In this document: in pieces, positions 22,585 through 33,571 of the stretch
How positions within the stretch are numbered: position 1 is the stretch's first letter
How the letters are laid out: each line of letters opens with the position of its first letter
Assembly (NCBI GenBank): GCA_964017065.1
Contig: OZ024785.1
Coordinates: 4,130,588-4,194,587 of the forward strand
Direction: 5' to 3'
DNA: 64,000 nucleotides
Origin: Haliclona indistincta
Lineage: Eukaryota; Porifera; Demospongiae; Haplosclerida; Chalinidae
Made by a program: the position numbers and the translations under genes
The notes under the pieces: generated by a model
Told to the model about the DNA's origin: nothing
The model's input: only the letters and a program-made list of their open reading frames with translations
Database searches by the model: none

Positions 22585-22755
22585 TTTGTGAAGTTCACGT
22601 TCGTTGGATACATGTGAAGTTCACATCTGCTGGATACAAGTTGTTTTGGATAAATGTCAAGTTCTGAAGTTCACATTAATTTTGTTGGATACAAGTTTTG
22701 TTCGATACAAGTTGTGTTGGATACAAGTTTTGTTCGATACAAGTTGTGTTGGATA
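22585..22755. repeat. Minisatellite of GTTGGATACAAGTT-like units
   Basis: Several imperfect tandem copies of about 20-30 bp (TTGTGTTGGATACAAG and GTGAAGTTCACATC variants). Confidence 0.7.
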
Positions 22756-23134
22756 CACTTGAGTCGATCTTCGATCTGCCAGCTGCGTGTGAATTAAGAA
22801 CAAACAGATTATGGTTAACACACATGGCACTCTTTGAAAGACTTGAAACTACAATGATTTATCGTTTCGTAAAAGCACATAGTCAGAGAGAAGTAAGAAA
22901 CTTGGCTAAAAAACACTTGAGCTGATCATGAGTTCTATATAATACATGATGTCACATACTGGCTCGAACTGGTTTGTATACTATAAAGAGAATCACAAAT
23001 TTACAGACAAGATGGCTGACCCTCCGTACCTCACGTACAGACTATACAGAGTATTCATCTACCTTTCAAGTGTACATATGTCATAAATTATGTCAGGCTA
23101 TCTTACCAAGATTATAGTTTCCAATCTCGATCGA

Positions 23135-25436
23135 TCAATTGAACACAAATTTAAACACAACCTGCAAGTAAAAGCAAAGCAGTAATTAATCTAGGTGGAA
23201 AGCTAATCAGCTAATATAATCTGACTTAGTTATACTAGTAGCTTACTGGAGCACGACCTTTCAGTTGTCTTCGAGGACGCTACAAAGACAAAAATGTCAT
23301 TCATCATCAGTAATTATGCAATTTTTGGCTGATAGGAGAAGTAACGTTATAGTAGCAAAACTTATCTATTATTGTAATTTGTTTATACATTATTATAGTA
23401 TCAACTAGGCTATACACTACTTGGTGTCACAAAAGCCCAACCTTATAACAACTCTCTATAGAGATATACCTTTGGTTTTGGCACATGTCTAGGATGAGGT
23501 ACCACAGGTGCATGGGGAGGCTGAGCGACAGGCTGAGGCACCGCAGGTGGAGGTTGAGCGACAGGCTGAGGCACCGCAGGTGGAGGTTGAGCGATAGGCT
23601 GAGGCACCGCAGGTGGAAGTTGAGCGACAGGCTGAGGCACCGCAGGTGGAGGTTGAGCGACAGGCTGAGGCACCGCAGGTGGAGGTTGAGCAATAGGCTG
23701 AGGCACCGCAGGTGGAGGTCGAGCGACAGGCTGAGGGACCGCATGTGGAGGTTGAGCAATAGGATGAGGCACCACAGGCGGAGGTCGAGCGACAGGCTGA
23801 GGGACCGCAGGTAGAGGCTGAGCGATAGGCTGAGGGACCGCAGGTGGAGGATGAGCGATAGGCTGAGGGACAGCAGGTGGAGGCTGAGCGACAGGCTGAG
23901 GGACCGCAGGTGGAGGCTGAGCGACAGGCTGAGGTACCCCAGGTGGAGGATGAGGGACAGGCCAAGGGACCGCAGGTGGAGGCTGAGCAACCAATAGAGG
24001 GACCGCAGGTGGAGGAACCCTAGGCCTGGCAGGAAGAGGGACCACAGGTGGAGGAACCCTAGGCATAGGAGGTAGAGGAACCCTAGGCCTATGAGGAACA
24101 GGCCTAGGAGGAGGAGCAGGCCTAGGAGGAGGAACCCACACAAGAGGCAGAGGCTGACGGACAACAGGTGGAGGCTGACAGACAGGCTGATGGACTGCAG
24201 GTGGAGGCTGAGGGACAGGCCGAGGGACTGCAGGTGCAGGCTGAGGGACTGCCACTGCAGGTGGAGGTTCAGGATCCACAGCTCTAGGTGTGCTTGTTAG
24301 CTGAAAAATGTGTACATAAATATAACTAGCCTACATACACAATACTAACCAATTCTTCATCAGACAGCCCCTGAGACAAAAAAACACATCAATAATAATC
24401 ACATCCTGACATTGTAACTAACTGAGTTATCATCATTACTTGAAAAATAGTCGAAGCTCCCTGAAATAGAAGTAAGCAAAACAATAATAACACAGACAAT
24501 TACATACAATCGAATCAACAAGCAATCATTCAGATTATAATAATAAAATGACCGAGATGACAATGACTTCATGACCATATCACAAACAAAGAAGCAAATT
24601 CACACAAAATTATACATACAGTGTAGCTCATAATCACTGACTGGATAATAAGCAATCAAGCAATAATTAAAATTATACTAACAGCTAATTCTATTATCTG
24701 ATCAGTCAGTAACGGAGGAAAATAATTATTATTCATCTTGATGTGATGATGTGATAAATATGATATGCATCTTCAATTCTGCAGGAACTCTTATTTTTCC
24801 GCAGGAACTCAAGAAGTTAATGGCACATGTTTCTTTTTCTATAGATTCAGTCTACTGTGTTATGTTCAGATTAATAGCAGGTTTGATGATGTGTTGCACG
24901 TAAGTAAGCTAGCTAGCTTTTTGCTATGTTGACAACTTAAAGCTAGACTAATAAACGCACACAGCGCGTATAAAAGACTCTAGGCTACTACCATTCTCAA
25001 CGTTCGCTGGAGTCCAAGATCAGCCACTGCCACGCGTAACGCAAAACAGCGTTTGTGGGTGTGGCAGCCGGGTCACAGCACGTGTTTTTGAAAAAGAAGG
25101 AACGCTTGTGCTGCAGAAACTTATCGATCAACCATTGTTTTAAAAATAATCTGCGTAGGTTTATTGTTGCCATGTAGCTGTAGTATAAATACCTTAGACG
25201 ACGAATCATCGGCAACTACAGGATTTAGAGCGCCTTGACAGAAATAGATGCCCTAGCGCTACGTGCTCACATGATGGGTTCCCGCGGCACTCTAAATCCG
25301 AGATCTGTACACGCGCAAATTGCGCACTCAACTCACCGTTCTGGATCTCCTTTTCAATGGCAGCCTGGGCCGCCTGGCGGCGAGTTTGTCTCCCTTTCCC
25401 TTTCTGACGGCTGCTCGCTGTCCTTTTCGCCACTAT
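23135..25436 (-). CDS. Proline-rich decapeptide-repeat protein made of micro-exons (5' end unresolved)
   Basis: Exons on the minus strand: about 25337-25436 (Lys/Arg/Gln-rich, RRQAAQAAIEKEIQN), 24620-24640, 24423-24460, 24350-24370, 23470-24300, 23247-23279 and 23135-23161 (TGA). Splice sites are good and phases agree throughout (junctions 1,1,0,0,0,0), giving ..VSDYELHW|SFDYFSSNDDNS|GLSDEEL|LTSTPRAVDPEPPP... The 831-bp exon encodes about 20 copies of a decapeptide of the PPAVPQPVAQ type. After it come basic RPRRQLKGRAP and a short hydrophobic end. An acidic N-part, a polyproline centre and a basic end suggest an SH3/WW-binding scaffold or structural protein. I do not recognise the family. 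No in-frame ATG was found in the first exon, so a 5' exon is missing; one candidate lies near 25490-25540. Confidence 0.6.
23490..24290. repeat. 30-bp coding minisatellite
   Basis: Tandem 30-bp units of the form GGCTGAGGCACCGCAGGTGG..., more regular at 23500-23960 and diverged toward 24290. They encode the Pro-rich decapeptides on the minus strand. Confidence 0.9.
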
Positions 25437-26169
25437 ATACCAAATAAATTTACTTTCCAATCTCAATACATAAACAACTCACTGATTCAGTCCTTTTCGT
25501 GGTGCAGTGCTGCTATCCACCGGAAAGTCTAACACAATTCAAGCAGTATATTGGCGACTGATGTGGTATCAGATTTTACGCTATTACTAGTTACACATAC
25601 AAATGTGGAGAACCGACGCGTGCTCTCTCTAGATTATACACATGCGCAATTGCAACAATTAACCGGTAGATAGGCTATAGGCTAAGCGCAGTACCATTGA
25701 GGTATAATGGTAAAAATGAGATGGATTATTAATAGATTATTACCTAATACCTTTGCATGTTGCTCGACAGCAGAAATTTAAAAACAAGTTAGCGTTGGTT
25801 ACTATAGGCTAACTATGTTATACGCCAACACCCATTTCACAATCTCTGTTGTCAAACAATGTACTTGCCAAAGGCTGTACAAGCAAGAGGATAAGTTATT
25901 GATGAAGCCAAGGAGATTTTAAGGGACTATACGCCGAAATAGAGAAACGGCTCAATTTGCGTGCTGTTTTTTTCTGGCTCACCGTCTAGTACTCTACTGA
26001 GTCTTGACTTAATAATTATTATTATTACAGATCATGATACTAATGATGTAGATGAACCAATAGCTACATAGCTAATAATTATTTACTAGGTATACTTACA
26101 GCATGTATTTGCCTCGCACAGAAATAAAATTCATTAATAAAAACAACTAAGTTACTAGATTAAATTAGA
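25437..26169. other. No gene seen
   Basis: AT-rich unique sequence. The proximal part may hold the promoter and first exon of the proline-rich gene (a GT donor follows ..GGACTGAATCA near 25485). Confidence 0.4.
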
Positions 26170-26290
26170 TAGATAGCCACGAATATCTTTCTTGAAAACA
26201 GAGAGGGATGGAGTGGAGACAATCTGCTGTGGTGATAATCTCAGCAGGTAATTTGTTCCATAGTTTAACAGTGTCCGGGAAGAGGAGGAG
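26170..26290 (-). pseudogene. LINE reverse-transcriptase 3' ORF remnant
   Basis: The minus strand reads DTVKLWNKLPAEIITTAD and, after a frameshift, SLSVFKKDIRGYLS. This is the WNxLP...FKKxIRxYL end of non-LTR retrotransposon ORF2. The rest of the LINE is not visible. Confidence 0.55.
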
Positions 26291-26822
26291 TCATAAACAA
26301 GACATGTCTTAGCGTTGAGTCACGCTGTCTAGGCTTTCTCTCCCGTGCCAAAGCCCTGGTTCTTGCTGCAGCATCAGTCACAGTATCGCTGATGAGGGCG
26401 GTGCATGGAAAGCGAGATGGGAAGACGAATCGTCGTCCATTTTGTAGTCCAGTTATGAAAGAACGTCGAATAGTTATGAAAGAACGTGCAATCCCGGGGA
26501 CTTGCAATTGCTGCCCTCGTGGGCCTCGCATACAATACTACAGTATGGGCCTCGCCATATGGACTGATTGCATTCCTAAGCGTGACATATATATATATAT
26601 ACATACAAACATACAATTTCGACACAGTACTCCGCGATTACATGCTAAGGCGCTCGGCAATTAAGAAAATTTTGATGCATGTATCAAAATAATTAATAAT
26701 AATAAAAATTAATTATAATTATTATTAACAACAGGAAACAGAGCACAACATAGATTATACCTGACAGCTATTATTAAACGATAATTTGCAAATAAATAAT
26801 TTTTAAGAAAAAAGAACACAAA
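26291..26822. other. No gene seen
   Basis: AT-rich sequence with a short (AT)n tract near 26590. Open frames on both strands have no recognisable content. Confidence 0.4.
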
Positions 26823-27515
26823 CAAGAAAGAAAAAGATTTCTTACGAAATCAAAAGGATGTAGGGATGGAGATATAATGAAGAAATCTACTACTGGTCCA
26901 CAATGTAAACAAACAAGGAACTAGCATGGAATGGTAACACGACTGACTTGCTAACAGACCATAGATCCCTACATCAGTGGCTGTACATAAGATCAATATT
27001 TTGTGACAAGCTGAAATGCAGTTTAAACTATGATAATAGTTAAGCGTAGTTCTAGCAAATGCTCCGAATGAGTACAGGGGTGTGTCATCAATGACCAACT
27101 ACGCATGCGTATAAACTTTCACCATGAGGATGCTGGCTGGAACATCTACAATATTGAGCAGTAGGACCAAATAAGCTGCTCCATTTACTTCAACATCCTC
27201 CGATCCACTTGTTATCTTCTCCGTTGAGGCTTGTTTGGATGAGTATAGCCGACGTGAATTTTGGGATCAAGCGAAGGAGCTAATGTGTTTGGTGCTTCCT
27301 AGCAACAGCTATTATGCAGGGGCTGTAATGATATTCATCATCCGATGCCACAGCACCCACTGATGTAGGGATCTATGGTCTGTTAGCAAGTCAGTCGTGT
27401 TACCATTCCATGCTAGTTCCTTGTTTGTTTACATTGTGGACCAGTAGTAGATTTCTTCATTATATCTCCATCCCTACATCCTTTTGATTTCGTAAGAAAT
27501 CTTTTTCTTTCTTTT
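26823..27515. repeat. Foldback element, copy 2 (long loop)
   Basis: Arms at about 26823-26978 and 27355-27515 are inverted copies (AAAAAGATTTCTTACGAAATC ... CATAGATCCCTACATCAG). The loop of about 375 bp is unrelated to the loops of the other copies. The right arm ends in a pyrimidine-rich stretch that runs directly into an AG and an FN3 exon. Confidence 0.75.
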
Positions 27516-27520
27516 AACAG

Positions 27521-28103
27521 TGGAGTGCCAGCCTTTGACAGATTCTCAATCGAATTAACTACAACATCAACGATTTTAAGCATGTCTGTTAATGCAGTGA
27601 ACAATACTGATCCATCCTACACCAACACCTTGACTGTGACTGGACTGGAACCCAACACCAACTACACTGTCAGTATCAGGGCTGTGTCAAGCCACTCTGC
27701 TGTAGGTGAGACTGAACTGACAAGTGATAGCATCACTCAAGTTATCACAACTAATGTTTCGAGTGAGTGCGCCAAGAATAACCAGCTATGATAGCACACT
27801 ATTACTCCTGTATAGTTGCACAGTTTGAGCAAACTAATCTAGAGAACATTGATGGAATGCTGGAGGTGAGATGGACATTGAGACACACTGGAGGACTGCC
27901 CCTACTCTCAATATCAGTGGCATGCAATGGAGACAATAGACTCAGCAACATGTCATTGTGCAGTGTTGGCACATGTGGCACAAGAGATGGTAGCACTAGA
28001 TTAGGACCTGTTGAAGCTGGCAACAACTACACATGTACTGTGACTGCCTCCAATGTACTCGGTAGCACAACATCAGATACCAATGCAGTCATTGCATTAA
28101 CAG
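27521..28103 (+). CDS. Fragment of an FN3-containing receptor (two exons, gene cut by repeat and gap)
   Basis: Exon 27521-27762 encodes an FN3 C-terminal half (NTLTVTGLEPNTNYTVSIRA). Exon 27816-28103 encodes a second Ig/FN3-like unit (GLPLLSISVACNGDN, then NNYTCTVTASNVLGSTTS). The junction GA|GTGAGT to TATAG| is phase 1, and another GT donor follows at 28104, just before the assembly gap. Its FN3 is not the homogenised FN3 of the cassette, so this is probably a different multi-FN3 receptor. Upstream exons are missing, replaced by the foldback element; downstream exons may lie in the gap. Confidence 0.6.
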
Positions 28104-28140
28104 GTGAAACAATGGAAATGATAATGACTGCATTATTGTA

Positions 28141-28340
28141 NNNNNNNNNNNNNNNNNNNNNNNNNNNNNNNNNNNNNNNNNNNNNNNNNNNNNNNNNNNN
28201 NNNNNNNNNNNNNNNNNNNNNNNNNNNNNNNNNNNNNNNNNNNNNNNNNNNNNNNNNNNNNNNNNNNNNNNNNNNNNNNNNNNNNNNNNNNNNNNNNNNN
28301 NNNNNNNNNNNNNNNNNNNNNNNNNNNNNNNNNNNNNNNN
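28141..28340. other. Assembly gap (200 N)
   Basis: Exactly 200 unknown bases; the true length is probably not 200. It truncates the FN3 gene fragment. Confidence 0.99.
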
Positions 28341-28437
28341 GACTCTGACAGCCATCCTTATTAAAGACAAGCAAGAGCGAATTCGCAGCCACGAAGTCAC
28401 ATCAAGAGTATATAATATAGAGAGCTAGTATCGAAAG

Positions 28438-28958
28438 CCGTATGGCCCCATACAAACACTCTGTGCGAAGTAACGTGACAGGCACGTGAGAAAATTACGT
28501 GTTATTACGCAGCGCTATGCTGCATGGTACCACTCCCACAGTCCCACTACGTCACTGTCTCTCTCTACTATTCTACTATTAAACAGCGTTCTATGGCCAA
28601 AAGACCAGCTAGTCCAGAATGCGTCCCAAAGAGAATGATACCGCCTGATGATCCCGGCAGGGAGACCGTGCCTAGTCTTGCATGCGCAAGCTGGACGGGA
28701 AACGTTTGCAGACAAACTGCAGTTTGACGTCGTTTCGACAGACAAGCAGGCCCGTCTTCTCGTGGTTGGCTGCGTCCTCATAGACCATGCAGCTGTTCGC
28801 TTCGAGCGTCTCGTGCAGCCTAGCTTCAGCCATCGATCACCCACACGAGATCGAGGGAGGCGTGAGGCCTGCGTCACAACCAGGCAGACCAAGATCTGTT
28901 TGCGTCATAGAATCACGTGCCTGTCACGTTACTTCACTGTATGGGGCTATACCAGGGG
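28438..28958. mobile_element. TIR element of about 520 bp
   Basis: Inverted ends share GCCCCATACA and GAAGTAACGTGACAGGCACGTGA. The right end is a few bases from the MITE starting at 28976. The interior is GC-richer than its surroundings; its open frames on both strands show no known domain. Confidence 0.55.
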
Positions 28959-28975
28959 GGTACGACAAGCTAATT

Positions 28976-29514
28976 AACCCTCGGCGCATGCGCGAGGGTT
29001 ACGGTACTTGCTTTGTCGTTCGGTCGGTCTGTCTCTTCTGCTACAGAGATCAGCGATCGCTTCTACGCGTCAACTAAGGTATGAACAGGCTAAGCATGAC
29101 CATGGCTTGCAATGTGACTCGTGGATTTTGCTAAAGTGCTTTCGTTCTCGAGTTATGGCTGGCTCACCTTGACGGCCGTCTTTGACCTCTCTGACGGCAA
29201 AAGCGCCCATATTTGGCTACCTAGGTACTTGTAGATTCCATCTAAACCTTAGGACAGCTCTGGGGGTGCGTAGACATCTCAAGAAAAAGCCTATCAAAGC
29301 CAAGAGCAATGGCTACCAAGCTACTCGTGTTCACGGTCACGCCCACTTGACACACCTTGTCTCGATTGTGGTCAGCACTTTGCTGTCTTCTGGTTAGCAG
29401 TGCAGTTTCAATAGCAAGCAGGTTGGCTTTAGCTGCAAAGCTCCTTCTGCAAACCATAACTAAGGAGCTAACTCTACAATGTGCAACACGCCGAGGGTTT
29501 CGTGAAATCTGTTC
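28976..29514. mobile_element. MITE with AACCCTCGGCG end (copy 2)
   Basis: 539 bp, highly similar to 7785-8334 in reverse orientation, flanked by direct ATT (28973-28975 and 29515-29517). It begins with the palindromic CCCTCGGCGCATGCGCGAGGG and ends CGCCGAGGGTTTCGTGAAAT. Non-coding. Confidence 0.75.
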
Positions 29515-30131
29515 ATTCATTTAATACCGTAGTTTGCAAATCCGTTGCCGTCTCAAGCTCACAACCAAAGCACGCTAGAGTAATTGATCAAACTTCGCCC
29601 GGTATCAATAATCGGCAATCCGTATACCAAGAGAAAAAGGACTTTCCAGTTAGCGACTGTATGTTTGAAGAGCTGTTCATGTCCCTATAAAGTAGTGATA
29701 ATTATAAGCGCTGATCTTTCTCAGAGACGGAACTGTGATACAAAGGAAGACGCTGACGAATAGTATCAATCTTCGTCATACAGGGACTTAACTCCGTCTT
29801 TGTGATTTATTGCTAAGCCGCAGCTGGCGCTGCTAACAAAAACACTTGCATGCAACTCCCACTAGTTAGCTCCACAAGGAAGCACAACGGCGCCAAACTG
29901 CAAAGCGTCCTCTTTCCTGTAAGGCATGACGAATTTACGAACGGAAATTGCTGACTATATATATGCAATTAATAAAAATTAAGTTTTATGTCAAAAATAT
30001 TAGTGAGAGGATTATAATTTTTAGCATTTGAAAGTGTCGAACAATAGTTCAGATCCTCCTGTTGACAACTGTAACAAATCAATAAACATGATTGTTTGAG
30101 GATAATTTCATTATTATGTACCTCCTCTTAT

Positions 30132-30765
30132 TATCATTGCCGATCGGCAATGATATGTAGGGATGACCTCGAACTAAGATGGCGGCTACTCATTGTGAAA
30201 ATGAGTTTTCGCACATATCTCTATTGTTATACATTTCTGCTGCATTTTAACTATCTCTAAGTGAATCTGAAGTGTAAGCGCTTGTAGGAAGTCTATGAAA
30301 GTCGCCGGGACTGCTTGCTTGACGACGAAAATCAAGATGGCGACTCTCAGAGAGCCGTCGCAGATCTTTGCTGTTTTAGCGTTTCTCGAGATTCCAGATA
30401 TCTAGGATTGATCAGACGATTGTTCTGAGTATGGAAATACCTTTGGCGAAGCTGACAGACGTTTCTAAAGTGGTAAACTAAAATCGCCGCCCACGCGAAT
30501 TGTTCATCTTTCTTCTTCTTTCTTTCTTTCTTCTTTGAACGAGCCTAGCACTGTCCTGAGTGAACGAATCACTACCAAACCTGCACAATTGTACGTGTAT
30601 ATATCTGGAATAGTGCACTTACTTCTTGGATAGGCATTAAACACTACCAGAAGCGAGTAATCCTTGAAAAACATGGTTTTTGGGCCGTTTTGGACTGAAG
30701 ACGCCATTAAATATTTAACCCTCTTGACGCTCGTATCATTAACTCCGCCCACATCAGTTTTGCAG
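30132..30765. mobile_element. D-type MITE, copy 1
   Basis: It starts with the stem ATCATTGCC/GGCAATGAT, then ATGTAGGGATG and AAGATGGCGGCTAC. It matches 61888-62490 over its length up to CTCCGCCCACATCAG. Fragments are at about 9005-9180 and 37930-38100. The hairpin-plus-leader layout resembles the Helitron terminus at 13418. Confidence 0.65.
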
Positions 30766-30777
30766 CTATCTCGATCG

Positions 30778-31409
30778 TGGTTACCGGCAGCAAGATTCTA
30801 CGCACAGTAAGGTTCCTACACCACGCACGTTCACATCTGCTAGACTAGTAACTGCTGCTCACAGAGTTTTGTCTCTGCTCTGGACGCTTCAGCGCGCAAG
30901 CCAGAGGTATGAAATTTGTCTAGAGCAGTACTATACCCTAAGTAACACTGATCTGTTCGTTAAAGCTTCAGATGGCGGGTTAAAACTGACATACCCAGAC
31001 GTGAACAAGTATTCTAACTTGGTTACCGGCAGCAAGATTCTACGCACAGTAAGGTTCCTACACCACGCAGATAAGTTGTAAAGGACTAGAAGCCTCTGTG
31101 AGTGTGATATTGACATCAACAAGGTTCTACTAGGCGTGCTCGCTCGTACTATTAGGCTTGCAGCATCACAGTGCTGAGTTGTCAGTATTAGTCTCCTTCA
31201 TCCATTACTGTACTAACAAGTATCATGTTGTCAAATCATACCTGGACTTGATATTTGCTGTCTGCGTCCTTAACCTTTTTACTATTTTAAACCTTTCAAT
31301 GAATGATTGGTAATAATTATTAAACATTATTTTAAACTACACTCCTTACTCTCCAGACCCTAGCTGTGCACGTTCACATCTGCTAGACTAGTAACTGCTG
31401 CTCACAGAG
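30778..31409. repeat. Interleaved direct repeats
   Basis: A block of about 50 bp (GTGGTTACCGGCAGCAAGATTC... to CCACGCA) occurs at about 30778-30828 and 31020-31070. A 41-bp block (CGTTCACATCTGCTAGACTAG... to CAGAGTT) occurs at about 30829-30869 and 31369-31409. Adjacent in one place and separated elsewhere, they suggest an insertion or duplication event. Confidence 0.75.
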
Positions 31410-31496
31410 TTGTCAAAATGAAATAACATCTAACATAGAATACAACTAATAAGTTCAAACTGATAGTGATCAAAAAGTAACAGGAACAAGTAAAGT

Positions 31497-32050
31497 AAAA
31501 AAGCTTTAATAAAAAAACTGGAAAGTGTAGGGATGACTCTTAAAAAAGGAAAGGAACAAGATGGGATGATACTTGCAAAAGTAAAGGAACAAGATGGAAT
31601 AATGCTAAGCTTGCAAATGTAAAAGTCCCAAGTATCCCTACATCAGTCCGATGGAGTAATTGACGGTTGTAAATAACTAGAGGTATATGTGTTTAGGAGG
31701 ACGCAGTCCGATGAAGTAGTTGACAGTTGTAAATAACTAGATGTATCTGTGTTTGGAGGACGTAGTCCGATGAAGTAATTGATGGTTGTAAATAACTAGA
31801 GGTATCTGTGTTTAGGAGGACGCAGTCCGATGAAGTAATCGACGATTGTAAAGGTATAGGAAGAGGATTCCGTATTTGTCAGTTGCGTCGCAGCAAGCCG
31901 CTGATGTAGGGATACTTGGGACTTTTACATTTGCAAGCTTAGCATTATTCCATCTTGTTCCTTTACTTTTGCAAGTATCATCCCATCTTGTTCCTTTCCT
32001 TTTTTAAGAGTCATCCCTACACTTTCCAGTTTTTTTATTAAAGCTTTTTT
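31497..32050. repeat. Foldback element with internal 60-bp tandem repeat
   Basis: Arms 31497-31645 and 31903-32050 are inverted copies (AAAAAACTGGAAAGTGTAGG ... AGTATCCCTACATCAG). The loop has four imperfect units of about 60 bp, each with GCAGTCCGATGAAGTAATTG and TAAATAACTAGAGGTAT. No ORF. Confidence 0.85.
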
Positions 32051-32059
32051 ACTTTACTT

Positions 32060-32360
32060 GTTAATGTATAGTGGTGTTACACATACTCAGTGAGGAATGA
32101 AGTCGAAGACTTCTTGACAATAGTTGTTAACCAAAATATCATGTGATACGTGTTTGTCAGACTCAGACAGCTCTAGTGGTGTTACACGTACTCAGTGAGG
32201 AGTGAAAGATTTCTATTGGTATGTTGAAATTGTTAACCTTTGACATGTGCTTGTCAGATTCAGACAGCTCTGTTGGTGTTACACGTACTCAGAAATTGAA
32301 ACCTCCTGTTGGTATGTTGAAATTGTTAACCAAAATATAACTTTATACATGTACTTGTAG
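32060..32360. repeat. Tandem repeat of about 100 bp, three units
   Basis: Each unit starts GGTGTTACACGTACTCAG and ends TCAGACAGCTC or equivalent; units differ by indels. Confidence 0.8.
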
Positions 32361-33055
32361 ACACATGCAGATTCTAAAACTGTACAAGAGCAAGTTAATA
32401 AGAGGAGGTACATAATAATGAAATTACAATTATTTTTATTGATTTTTTTACAGTTGTCAACAGGAAGATCTGAAATAATTATTATTCAGCACTTTCAAAT
32501 CCTCAATCATTAAAAATTATAATCCTCTCTCTAATATTTGACATAAAATATAATAGTTATTAATTGCATAGTCAGCAATTTTCGTTCGTAAATTCGTCAT
32601 GCCTTACAGGAAAGAGGACGCTTGTAGTTTGGCGCCGTTGTGCTTCCTTGTAGAGCTAACTAGTGGGAGTTGCATGCAAGTGTTTTTGTTAGCAGCGCCA
32701 GCTGCGGCTTAGCAATAAATCACAAAGACGGAGTTAAGTCCCTGTATGACGAAGATTGATACTATTCGTCAGCGTCTTCCTTTGTATCACAGTTCCGTCT
32801 CTGAGAAAGATCAGCGCTTATAATTATCACTACTTTATAGGGACATGAACAGCTCTTGAAACATACAGTCGCTAACTGGAAAGTCCTTTTTCTCTCGGCA
32901 TACGGATTGCCGATTATTGATACCGGACGAAGTTTGATCAATTACTCTACGCATGCGCATTTGACTGTACAAATCTATTTACATTTCGTCAATGCGCATG
33001 CATCTTGATGGAAAAGCAACTCAAAAAGTGGACAACTGACTTGCAAATTACGGTA

Positions 33056-33571
33056 TGATGTAATGCACGTCGTGAATAATTCATGACATTCCGATCTATC
33101 CATACGCGCACTGGCGCTTGTGATGGCTACTACACGTAGTAGACTTGGGAGTGACTTGCAGGTCTAATCTGTGAAATGTATCAGTTATATCTACAATGTT
33201 TGAATGCTCAGGAGTCTTGGGAGCATCTCCATGATATTTTTGCAGTTCTCTAGAGCTACTAGATCCGCACAGCTAGCTAAATCTTCATCCATTGATACTG
33301 AAAAAACTAAAAGGGGTAAGGGTGGGGTAAGGTAGCTTAAACGAAAGCTCTTGGGCACTGGCATTTATTTAGCAACTAACATACCGGGCAAATTGTCCCG
33401 TACAGACATAGCAGTCGAGGAAAGGCGCGATGTATTTATATTGGGCGTGGCTGCGGTCAAACCTAGCCCACGTGACACTGACAGACAAGGACGCTCGCTC
33501 AGGCTCGCTTATTCGTAGTTGCTGAGAGTACCGTTTTGTCATATGGTTTTGTTTTCTATGAACAGAACATC
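33056..33571. other. Upstream region of the 33572 gene
   Basis: No gene. It contains GGGCGTGGCT (about 33444) and CACGTGAC (about 33470), matching the GC-box theme seen upstream of the other receptor genes. Probably promoter. Confidence 0.4.

Larger units (their letters stand above)
20770..23134. other. Non-coding 3' flank of the Helitron with simple repeats
   Basis: No supported gene. It holds an AATAAA (about 20903), a long GT/TG microsatellite tract and a minisatellite (listed separately), and AT-rich unique sequence. It probably includes the Helitron 3' end, which I could not delimit. Confidence 0.5.
29523..33055. mobile_element. Large (3.5-kb) element with inverted arms of about 600 bp, hosting nested insertions
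   Basis: 29523-30131 and 32390-33055 are inverted copies. They share TACCGTAGTTTGCAA-type ends, CGGCAATCCGTAT, GTCGCTAACTGGAAAG, CACAAAGACGGAGTTAA and CCTCCTCTTATTA. The right arm has about 100 extra bases near its end. No transposase is seen. Inside sit a D-type MITE, direct repeats, a foldback element and a 100-bp tandem repeat. It may be a non-autonomous element enlarged by later insertions. Confidence 0.6.

Noticed and set aside
22698..22925. 75-codon open frame on the plus strand
   Set aside because: It starts inside a minisatellite, lacks a supported start and matches no family I recognise.
23427..24164. Other open frames across the proline-repeat exon (Leu/Ser-rich, Ser/Thr/Cys-rich, Arg-rich on the plus strand)
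   Set aside because: The 30-bp repeat keeps all frames open. Only the frame encoding PPAVPQPVAQ-type units joins the flanking micro-exons in phase.
28515..28977. Overlapping open frames on both strands in the GC-richer TIR element
   Set aside because: No domain, both strands open, typical of GC-rich non-coding repeat.
31497..32360. Possible CRISPR array (regularly spaced repeats)
   Set aside because: The units are contiguous 60-bp and 100-bp tandem repeats with no unique spacers, in eukaryotic DNA.
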